A stretch of 64,000 nt of DNA from Callipepla californica brunnescens (Eukaryota > Chordata > Aves > Galliformes > Odontophoridae), in assembly GCA_023055505.1 (NCBI GenBank), contig JALIRH010000006.1, positions 26,819,105 to 26,883,104 of the forward strand, read 5' to 3'. Position numbers and translations under genes: made by a program. Below are positions 1 through 11,100 of this stretch, one piece after another. Each line of letters starts with the position of its first letter. The first letter of the stretch is position 1. The notes beneath the pieces are model-generated. The model was given only the letters and a program-made list of their open reading frames with translations, ran no database searches and was not told the origin of the DNA.

Positions 1-663
1 TCTCCAGGTTTCATTGATAAAGACAATGCTCTGAAATCTGAATCCCTCAATTTATTGCAAATCAAGAGCAAGTCCACTGAAGCCAAATGACTTGCACGCA
101 CGCTCATTCAGTCATGCCTTCACACTTAAGGGTCTTTTGTTGAGTGAGATTTTCAGTTACCGGAGCAAGAACTCATTCCTCAGACTCCTTTCTAAGCTGT
201 GAATGCAATGGGTAAGCTTAAAGAAACAATAAAAGAAAGTAGGTTGGAGGAAAGAGGAGGGGAAGAAAAACATTTACACGTGCTATTTGGTTTTATAATC
301 ACAAAACTTTCCTCGTTAGTAGAGGTCATTGAAGAAAACAGCAGAAGCACAGATTCTTAACTGCAATGCTACTCCTTTGTGATACTCCAAAAACAATTTG
401 GCTTTGTCTTGTCAACAACAAGTGATGACAGAACCCAGATTTCTTTTCTCCCAGCTGTCATGAGTATGTGCTGATGTTTCTGAATGAATGTTGATTAAAG
501 ATGCTTAAAATGGCTTTAAATTTTTGAAGCTTATACTTAACCAAAAATGTATTTAGCAGCTTATGATAAAAAATAATAATTACAATCAAGTTGGTTAGTC
601 AGTAGCTACTGTTCAGCCTGTATTTTCTGTATTTATAATAAGCTACCTAGTAATTGTGGGACT

Positions 664-669
664 TTTATT
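664..669 (-). terminator. Candidate MACC1 poly(A) signal AATAAA
   Basis: AATAAA on the minus strand, about 1.26 kb after the stop codon. An ATTAAA variant sits at 1485-1480 and a second AATAAA at 56-51. Choice among them needs 3' end reads. Confidence 0.3.
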
Positions 670-944
670 GAAGTCTAAGCAGGGTTCTTCTTAGAGCATA
701 TGACTAATGAAAATTAATTGCTACAAAAAAAAAAATTCCAGAAAGCATCCCAGCGCTAACTGTTTTTCTGAGAAATTAATAGCCATCATTCATGTTATTC
801 ACACAGCAAGGTAGAAAAGAATGATCAGTAACAGCGGTTATAAACAGCCTACAACCCTTATATCTACCAAGTCAGTCTTTAACAGTAACGGAGGAAGAAT
901 ATGCAACTGATCTGAGGGATAGTGTATGGGAACTGTTGAATCAC

Positions 945-1115
945 AGCCTGAACCACTGATTGATTGCCTGAGGCGAGCACTGAGTCAGCCACAGGAGCAC
1001 AGGTGAAGGCAGCTCAGCTGTGTGACCAGAAGGGGTGGAGTCTGGCTCCACCTCTCCCAGACCGCATTTAAGGGCTGACCACCACTGGGGAAGAATCTCT
1101 TGTTGGAGATCCCTC
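945..1115 (+). repeat. Unclassified dispersed repeat, copy 1
   Basis: Similar to the reverse complement of 21050-21205. Shared blocks include CTGATTGA near the start, AAGGGGTGGA, GGCTCCACC/GGATCCACC, CCCAGACC and TTAAG, followed by TTGGAGATCC. Downstream of both copies is a donor-like GTGAGC or GTAAGC. The family could be an LTR or an old DNA element; I cannot name it. Confidence 0.5.
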
Positions 1116-1924
1116 CTGTGTGGAGTTCCAGGTTCCAGGTGAGCCCTTCCTAATTTACTGGTTATCTTTATACCACCTGGATAAGCCATACAAAAATATA
1201 CTGTCCAACTTCATTATATTGTGTGGGTACTATTCTTTCAGAGTATTCTTCCTACAGATGGACAGTGTACACCAAGAAAACTTCCTGTATTTCCAGGCAC
1301 AAAAAAAACCCAAACCCTTCAGAACTGCGTCATCAAACCAACTGACCTTGGCTGCTATATTGATTGTCTCTTTTTAAGACTCCATAAAACAAACCAAAAG
1401 CTGTTTTGGAAGGAGTGCACAGCACAAACTTTTGCTTCTAAATGTATATAACTGTTGAATTACTGTTCTGGAAGAAGAATTTAATTTTGTCTCTGTTTAG
1501 GACAAAGAATCCTAGTCTTTCTAGGTTATTCTGTACCTATCTTCTTAGAATTGAAGATTTGGGACAGCAGTTAAAATGTTTAAAATATTTAGATTGTAAT
1601 GCCCAAATGAGAATAGTGTAAACATATGCCCCACGGGCTGCTCTCATCCATACATGGCTTTGTTTCTAGGACTGATTTCCACCTAGAAATCAGTGCAATC
1701 AGAAATAGCTCCATACAGAAAGTTGCCTGTAGTATTCAAGTCATTTTTGAGCCCGCTCTTTTCTCACTTCAGCTACGAGCAAGGCTTGTCAATCTTGAAT
1801 GGCTCTAGCTGAGAACCGTGAGACCAGACTCAACATCAACAGCATTTAGGCCTGCTCTTCAAGTGTCGTTGAAACACAGATAACAGTACAGTTTCTACAT
1901 TTTCCAAAAATGTATCTTAACAGT

Positions 1925-2140
1925 CTAGTTTTCTTCCTCCATTCTGGAGAAAGCACTCGCCCTTAAAACTTCCATGCAGTTCACAAGAATCAGTGTTCCA
2001 GTTAACTCTCGCCACTGTTTTGTTACTGGATTTTTCATTTTATCCAAGGCTGATTGCAGGTCTTGTAAGACATCCCTGTAGCTGTCTCCATAATGGGCAG
2101 CCCATGTGTAGAGAAAGTCATACGCGGGTTTCCACATCAT
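1925..2140 (-). CDS. MACC1: MACC1 last coding exon and stop
   Basis: Acceptor TTATTTGCAG is cut before ATGATGTGG at 2140; 71 codons are followed by TAG at 1927-1925. The peptide [13 protein letters not shown] ... [36 protein letters not shown] ... is the conserved C terminus of MACC1 and SH3BP4. The tail ends SRMEEEN. The two Met codons are internal codons of the spliced message, not starts. Confidence 0.96.
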   Translation of the reverse strand: MMWKPAYDFLYTWAAHYGDSYRDVLQDLQSALDKMKNPVTKQWRELTGTLILVNCMEVLRASAFSRMEEEN

Positions 2141-5100
2141 CTGCAAATAAGGAAAAATTACAAAAAAGCTTAATTGCAGAAATTGAACTACTGCAGGTTA
2201 GAATGAATGAATGAACGAATGAATGAATAAATAAATAAATGGCTACTTCTTTATCACGTAAGGCATATTCATTAAAAAAAATAAAAATCCAGGAACCTTA
2301 TCCCAGAGGAATAAATAAGAGAAACAAACAATCAGAACGCACTTCAGAAGTCACTTATTTCTAAGAGGATTTTTTTTAACCCTTTTCCCTTTTTTAATGG
2401 AGAAACAATTGTCATGTTTCTGAAAGATAATTCAGAAGGAAATTGGTTATTTCTTCAGTATGCTGCCCTGTGAATTTGCAGTAGACCATGTAAAGCTCCA
2501 CTTCCTTACTTTGAGCTCCATTTATTTGATCATTTGAGAAATCAAGTAGCAGGAGGAAATTCCTTTGCCCGTGGCTCTGAACTTTTCTCAACATTTGGGC
2601 TAGGAACTAACTCCTAACTTACTCCGATATAAACTCTACTGTAGTTTCTGTCAACATCTTCCTCAACTTCTACTGCCTTTCTCCTCCGTCCTTAAATGCA
2701 AAAACCCATATAATTAGTCTCTCTGGTAGTGTACCTCACAGTCTGATTAGTCTGGTTTCTGCCTTCAGTTTAAGCCATAAGAAAGAGCCAATGCTTTGGG
2801 TGTAGTTTGTCATTTAAGTTCTACAGGAAAGAGTGTCACTTATCCAAAACGAATGGTGCTTAATGCTCACTTTAAGTCTGTCTGTCTTAGGTATAACTTG
2901 TAAGGTTACAAAAGGGAGGAAGAAAAGTAATTTGGAAGTTGCTGGAAGAAATGAAACATAAGGAATTCTTTCATTTTATAAGATGCTATAGTGAATAGAA
3001 AACAAATGAAAATTTGTAATGTACAACTGTAAATACCTGATGTTAAAATACATTTTAATGAAGAAGCACCTCACTATGGTTGCATGGATGATGAGATTGG
3101 AGAGTTTCTTTATTCTTACTTCTAGCTTGATAAGCAAGATAGCCAACAAGATAGCTGGGATTTCCTGATACACTACAGCTGGCTATGCATTTTCCCTGTC
3201 TCCTGCTTCCTTTTCTTATAGCCTGATGGACCAGGCTATTTAAAAGATTAAGGAACAGACTTCTGTCTAGTGATCACAGAATCACGTAATTGTTGATCCT
3301 TTTACTAGTATGTGAAAAGATGGGGAGTTTTAAAAAATGCTATGCTTTGACTTATGTTGAAGGTCAGACTGACACTGCACAATCAGAGAATTGTATGAAA
3401 CATGCCTAAAATACAAACCATGCTTTTCCTCAACTGATTTTTTTTTTTCTTTTTTGACAGAAAAAATAAAAACTTAGAGAATCAAAAACTTCATGAACTG
3501 GTTATCAGTAATGCAGTGTGGCAGTAACCAACACATTCATCACACCCAACTAATATTGCAGACCGGGGTTCTGAGGTAGGTCCTTCTCCACATTCACACA
3601 CTCTAATGTAACGGTTGAACTAAATCATCTATGACACCGTTGAACTTCAACACAGCAGATTTCTAAGGCAAACTATTAAATCACTGCAGCATGCTGGGCA
3701 AATCACATCTCAGCTTCGTGTCTGGGTTTTCTCTCTGCTCCCACTACCTCTGCTGAGTAGATAATAATGATACCTACATTCTCCATAAAGTGATTTGAAA
3801 TTTACTGATGAAAAGCACTTCAAAAGCTAGGCATCAATTGTATGCATCTCAGGTTGTCTTTGTGATCATCTGAGAGAAGATTTCTCCCACTCAGAAAAAT
3901 ACTCCTTTTAGAAATAGAAACATTTTCAGGCCAATCAATCTTTCTGATGGAGAATAGCCCTTGATTAATGAATTGGTTAATGTTTTCAGACAACAGTCAG
4001 TAATTAGTCAGAACTCATTACTCCTTCATCTTTGCTTAGTTTTCCACTTGCACATCAACAACTACTATCAACAAAAAAAACCATTTCAATTGGAAAAATC
4101 CAGGCTAGGATTATTTTAATGGAGAAAATAATTTTTTAGCTTCTAAGTAAACTTGATGAATGGCAAACATTTTGTAATAAGTAATCAGAATAACGTTAGC
4201 CTGGTAACAATCATTGGGGCTTTCCCCACACAGGTATGAATCTACACTGTGTCAGCTGTATTCATTTTGCAGCCCACATAGACACTCCCATTGAACATAC
4301 ACAAGAAATTTTATAAGCAGAGTACTGTTTTCTGAACACAGAAGTTCCATTTGCTAGATCACTGAGAAGTTCAGAGATCTGTTCCTGTCTTTAAATGATG
4401 AACTTGACTGTTTTATCCTCAGGCACAAGTTGCTGTCATGGGAAGGTGGGGAATCTTGGTGGTGGTTTACTACACTATGATATGTATTACACGGGAAAGT
4501 ACATAGATATTTAATGCCTATATATTTGAAGCAAAGTAAATATATACATAACAATGTAAATATATATATGTGTGTGTGTATACATTGCATGCATTGTGCT
4601 GAAAAATGTGTAATAAGATTGTTAGTTCTACTGTCGAGTAACTAAGAAGAAAGGATTTCCAGACACCATGAAGGCCAATGGAGTCACACATTGCTCGGGT
4701 ATAATGAGCTCTATAATTCTTGCTCAAGAAAGCTGTGATTTTATCAAACAAAGGAAGGCTAGCAAGTAAAATAAAAGGCTAAGAAGTTAGACAAAGCGCT
4801 ACATAAATTAAAAATTGAAGTGACAGTCATTCACATGTTAGTGGAAAAATACAGCTAATTAGGTGACTTTTTTCACTGGAAAGAGAGTAGTAGACAAACG
4901 ATTGGTAGAGCTGAGAGTTTTATAATAACAACAAACACATGGAGAATTGTGCATCTGTACAGAAGTAATGTACCCAGAACAACAAAACAAAGCAAAAACA
5001 TGAAATAGCTCAAAGAGAAAAGCAGGATTTGAGGAGTAGGGAATGCTTTCAAATAGAAATGATAGAATTTTGCAGTAAATGCAGAACACTGCATGTGAAT

Positions 5101-8100
5101 GTATGGAATCTGAGTCAAATATGGGTCTGGAGCAGATGTTTAGAGGAAGAATTGGTGGTTCATGATCAGAGCAGAAATCTCTTGATAGTAATCACAAAAC
5201 AGATAAGACTCAGATTAAATACTCAATGGATTTAGACTGCGGAGAGGAAAATACGTTCAACGGGAAGCAGGGAGAATCAGTTACAGGGAAAGAAAAGGAA
5301 AGAAAGAAAATCTTGAGCTGCTGTGAAGGTGTTAATGTCAAATAGAAGCAATTCGTTAGGTACCAAGATGTGACAGAGGAGGGATTCAGACTGGATAATG
5401 TGTATTACCTGCAATAATCAGGGTATATTACAGGCAAAAGGAGAGTCAATCCTGAATGGCAAAGCTCAAGCAGAGAAGTTATATTAAGCAACATTCAGTG
5501 ATACACATGAGAATTCTCAGTGCAAAACCCTGAGAACTATCAGCTGTTGGCACATAACTCTGTGGGAGATAGTGGATCTAGTGAGTAGAGAAACGTAAGT
5601 AGAGAAACGTAGAAAGAAAGTTGTCTGCCTAGGCTAAGGTGCATCAGGAATACAGACTGGCCCTCAACTCAGAGGTGTAAGGATGAGCCCAAACTGTGTC
5701 TCATGACACATCTGCCACATTGCATGGATGCTATGGATACCTCTGAGCATCTTCAAATAGCACCAGAGGGAAATTTAGGTGTCTAAATTTCTCCTTGACT
5801 GTATACGCACTAAAACACATCTGAGATGACAACTTGACTTTTATTTAGAAGTCATACTTCCATTCAGAGGAAAACTTGATGAGAATTCCTTGCACTGAAG
5901 TGATTACAAACTAAATACAGAGGCTGTAACTATAAAAGGAAATAATTTCACACTGCAAGGAAGAAGAAAGGCGCTATACCTGGAAAGGAGCAACTGTGCA
6001 CATTGTCTGACCCAGATCCTTACCTCTAGAGCTACTGTTCCACTTTTCCCTTGGTGGGGTACCTCGTAAGCCTCTATTTGCTGCTTTGTGAGTCGGGCTA
6101 GCTTCTCTGCAAGTTCCCGCCAGTATTTGCCGAGCTTCACAGCAGATGTCAAAATGATGGTGTCTTGGGTAAGACGGGCCACTAATCCTTGGCAGTCTAT
6201 TTTCAAAAGTGCCTGCAACAATCATTTTCATTAATTTTCTTTCACAAAGGAACTTCCTACAAACATTATTATCATTTGTCCGCAAAGCACAAATCTATAT
6301 TTTTAAGCTGACAAATATTTTTCCAATAAAAATGTGTTGCCAATACAGGAAAGCTGCCCAGAAGCTTAAGAAAAAAATTAGGCTGCCATTCAGCTGCATC
6401 AGCATTCCAGTGTCATGTGGATATTGCCCAGCTAAGGGATCCCAAAGAAAAAAAATTTTTTTTTTTTCAACAAAAATATCTGGAACATCAAATTATCTTA
6501 AAGTATGATATGGAACTTATAACACTGCTGTAATTTCAGTTTTACTAAGACGTGGTCCTTAGTCTATTGATTTTCCACAACACTGATTACACTGGCCAGC
6601 ACCTTTTGGTTTACTCCCCCCACATAATGGATAATTTGCCAATCATCACACAGAAATGTGAGAATGGAAGTCCTCACTTCCCCATCCCGAATGAGCTTTC
6701 AAGAGCAAACAAATTAAAATGTTTCCAGGAGAGAAGCCCTGAAATGATGCATTCTCATTTCTTATTTATATCTTCAAGAGCTAATGAGAAAATGGATGGT
6801 GGTAATTAATTTATTTTCTGCCCAAATTAACAGCAAAATGTTCCACTGAAAATATTGTCTTGTCAATGCAATATCAAGAACCAAAACCAGAAAATCTCCT
6901 CAGCTTTCTGATATTGATTTTTAATAATAGCAAACTTTTTGCCAGAAAACAGCTACTGGTATATTTTTATTGAAAATGTTTCATAAAAACCCTCACTGAA
7001 ACACTACAACTTTTGGTAGGTAAGATGCTTGACTAGTGAAGCTAACCAAAAAATAATCCACGTGGATCCTAACCTCTCCCATACTAGTGCCCATCTAGAA
7101 TAAAATACTGAAGTCACACTACTGAGAAGCAGACAGTAGTATAAAGTACAGAGTACAAAGACCCTTTACACTTCAGTGAAGTGGACTGCCACTCTGCTGC
7201 CATCTTTCACACGGTAACAAAACATAATGGAATATTGTCAGGAATGTTCAACCTCTGCTGCCATACAAAGAATCACAGAATGGCCTGGGTTGGAAAGGTC
7301 CTCAAAGATCATCTAGTTTCAACCTCCCTCTCATGGGCAGGATTGCCAACCCCATCAACATTTTCCTCTGACTTTGCGGGCCAACATAATAAAATAGGAG
7401 GCACTACTTTCAGAGCAGCCCTCATATAAATTGCTACTGTTGAAAATAAGTACTAAAACATTCCAGTGTTGTCTTTATATGGCTACAACACTGAAATTGT
7501 CAAATATGGAGAGAAAATCTTCAACCAGTAGGTAGTCTGAATTTTCCTTTAAAATATAAGGCAATCTCTGACATACATCTTATGGCAGAAATACTACTAA
7601 TAGAGTTCCCCCATTGTGTGGCTGTTATTTGCTTCTAATTACAACTGCAAATTGATCAGGTAAACAATTTGCTATTGATTCAAGACTTCCACAACAAAAG
7701 ACACTACTTCAACCATGGCTTGTCAACGTACTACATGAACAAGATTCCTGTATGTTTACAGAATACTGTTTAAAATGAATGGATTACAGTATTATTTTTC
7801 ATAAGGGTCTGGATGGATTTTCCACCTATAAGCATCTGCAACAATTAGTAATATGTTCAAGTTTGTAAAAGTTCCTGTAAAGGCGTAGGACAACATTTTC
7901 TTGTTCATCTATTACCATTGACTAGCCTCTTGGCAATGCATTTCCAATAACCAAGTTTGTTCATGCAATACTTACAATAATTAGCTCATAAAGGAATAGT
8001 CTCTTTTTTTTATTGGCATGGCAGTCTTCCTTTAGCCTCTTCACAACATGTGCAACTCTGTCTGATTCTTTATCACCATGTGCCTCATTAAAGTCATCCA

Positions 8101-11100
8101 AAGATATATGTGAATACCCTAGCACCTCAGATAAAGCTCTCCAGTCATAAACACTCTCTGATACTGTAGATAAAACTACTGAGTAGATATAAGTCAGTTT
8201 TTTAAATGGCAATGTAATCTGCTCAACAAGGTTCCTGGTTGTAAGTTCACTGTCAGTAGTGTCCATAGCTTGCTCTTTGGAAATCACTTTTATGTTTTTA
8301 CAATGTACAAGACCAACCTTTCTTCTGAGAACTCCTACATACCACTCTTTTATTTTAGCTTGTCCAATGGCTTTTACTTTATCTTCACCAAGAAGTGCTA
8401 TTGTGTCTCCTTTAAAATATTCCAGCAAGTAGTCAATTTTATTTTGACGTAGCACAGTTTTCAAAGCCACTCCATAAGTATTAACATTCAAAACTTTGTT
8501 TTGAAACTTTGGGTATTTAACTGTTGGTATTAAAAGCAAAGGTGCAGACTTGATTTCTTTGCGCTTTTGTAAGCGCTGTGGCCTGCTGATAATTCCACTT
8601 AATTTTGGAGCTGGATCAGGGGTTGTTACGTGGAACTGTGTTACTTGGCTACTTTCTGAGACTTTAATCTGAACAAGAAAAACAAAGAAATGCATCTCCC
8701 TACATCCTAGCATGGAAAACAGGAATTGTTGGCGGACCATTTCACCAGTTTTCAGTTCCTCCTCTTTAATATTTTTGCTTTCGTCTTCCATCTTCACTTC
8801 AAAATCTGGATCACAGGATACCAAAGAAATGTTTAGGTCTTGGGGCTTTTCAAGAAGAAATGTATGTTTACCCCACAGTTGAAACACTACAGGAGGCATG
8901 TTTTTCCCTCCTTTTTTTATATCACAAATCGTAAGCTTTCCTGGAATGTAGTTATGACCAAACACTGCAAAAACTGCTGTAAAAGACGGATGAATATATT
9001 TGGGACCATAAATTCCAACTGAGACAGTTCTGTGAATGTAGTCCCAGACATTAGTGGCTGGAGGCTGGAGTTTGTTTGCCTGTACTGCAATCACTGCATA
9101 CATCACATGACTCAGGTCTGCTAGCTTCACTTGTATAGTATCTTGATAAGTGTAGCAGTTCTCTAACTTCTTAAAAGGCCCTTCTTTATGGAGACTGAAA
9201 AAACACACAATATCACTCATAACTTGACTGAGAGGATCATTCTTCACTTTAGCTGCAACTTTCACCTCTAGGAAAATAGCTTCCTTCGTGTTGAGGTTGC
9301 TCAATGTAAGCTCTATCAGAGGACTTACAGTGCTAGACAGTTCATTGTTAAATGACGATGGAGGGTTAAGGATAGCCCTTAATCCAACTTCTTGGAATTC
9401 CCCAGGTAATACATGACCCACAGGGACATGGACGTTAATATCAGAGTCAGGTAGCTGGACTGAACCGCCTTCGTGATTCAGTTTACAAACTACATGAATG
9501 TCTGTAGCTTGCGTCTGTGCCCATCCAGGACTATGGCTCATGGCTTCTAAATCTAGGCAAGACCGAGTGAGTTGTCGGTGACTCAGCCAAGCCATCTTGT
9601 AAGCTTCACGGTCATTCTGAAGGCATGTCATGTCAGAAACTGTAGTTTGAGGTGTTGGCTTATGAGAATTAAATCTTCGGTTATCAATTATATCCAAGAA
9701 GTCAGATACACTCTTAGATCGTCCCGATCTTCTTGTTGAGGTTTTCCTTAGAAGACAATCAATATTTAGCTCATCTCCCGAGGAAGCCAAAGAATCCCCA
9801 TCACTAGAAACTTTAGAGAATAAATAGGACTTTTCTCTCAACACAGGAAAGTATTTATTGTTTTCATTTCTATTGGAAGCAGCTATGTCATGTACAAAGG
9901 GGTTGGAGGCTGACAGTTCATTCCAGAAAGGGTTAGTCTTGGAAACAGCGTGGACATGTTTGAATAAATCAGACCACTCAATATCCAAATCCATTTTGTT
10001 TTCGTTGACAGCTGTTGAAGAGAAGAAACAAAAAAAACCCACACTAAATATTTCCTAAATCACAGAAACTTGAGACATTCCATTAATTTCCAGCTGACAC
10101 TCTTAAAATGACTGACAGGTGACTAAATTCATCCTCTCAACATGCATATGGATCAAACTGTTAAGGAATACTGAGAATAGTTTACCTGGTGTAGGGAACC
10201 TGCTTTGGCAGGGGGGTTGGACTCGATCTTTTGAGGTGCCTTCCAACCCCTATGATTCTATGAATATATTTCTACATTTTTACTTCAGGTAATTAAAGAA
10301 GTATAGATACTCAATATTGATACTAAGTAGCATTAAGAATCTTCATTAATAATATCAGTATTAACTAATGAGCACTGAAGGATGCTAGCAATCTCCTGCA
10401 AAGCTCTGATTACTATCAACACCGAGAAATGTTAATTAGTATAAACCATGCTAAGATTCCATAAACTTTAAACCATTACATTTCACTAATCTTAGAAAAT
10501 TCCACAGGTTTCTTTCTTTTGCAAAGATTATTTTTTCCTCTATGCAAAAATAAAACATCCACTGATTTGCTTTCCAGACACTGTAGATAGTTTGGAATCC
10601 GTCTCATGTTAGGGCGCATGTATGGTATGAGCACTCTTACGATTTATCTCATTTTGAGTGGATTTTGGCATAACATTTCCTTCAAAAAAAAAAAAAAGTC
10701 ATTCATGTAATTTATGAATTACTTTACAGTTTGTAATCTAGAAGTAAATGATGCTGTGGCTAATAGTTTTTTTTTTCCTGAGATTGCATTCAAATAGAAT
10801 CATAGAATCCTAGAATCACTGAGGTTCAGAAAGACCATTTAGATCATCTAGTCCAAACTGAAATACACAAATAGCAAATAAACTGAATAGGCAAATAAGA
10901 GTATATAACTGATATTTAAATGTGTTTTAATAAGAATACTCATTAACAATAATATCTATTTCCTGCAAATATAAGACACTAATATTTTATATAAATAACA
11001 GCTCACAAAAGCTGGTTTATATGTTGAATGACTCAGTGCAACAGAGGCTTGACTTCCTGCACTACAGGTTCCTGCTACTAATAGTTTGCCACTGTTCTAT

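Larger units (their letters stand above)
1..1924 (-). other. MACC1: MACC1 3' UTR and downstream flank
   Basis: Sequence after the MACC1 stop, with no competing open frame of note. On the minus strand AATAAA occurs at 669-664 and 56-51, and the variant ATTAAA at 1485-1480; any of these could be the poly(A) signal, so the UTR end is not fixed. A dispersed repeat lies at about 945-1110. The rest is unique-looking AT-rich DNA. Confidence 0.55.
2141..6023 (-). other. MACC1: MACC1 last intron
   Basis: 3.9 kb between the last two coding exons. It holds a GAAT/AAAT tetranucleotide run at 2201-2240, a TA/TG run near 4556-4582 and a 14-bp tandem duplication at 5584-5611. No coding sequence or clear transposon was seen. 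Confidence 0.85.
6213..7975 (-). other. MACC1: MACC1 intron 3
   Basis: 1.76 kb between the large exon and the ALLK exon. It contains a truncated mariner-type element interrupted by a CR1 tail (7175-7423). Otherwise nothing recognised. Confidence 0.9.

Noticed and set aside
3270..3300. Possible CR1 end (ATCACAGAATCACG)
   Set aside because: Only about 14 bp match and no CR1 body follows.
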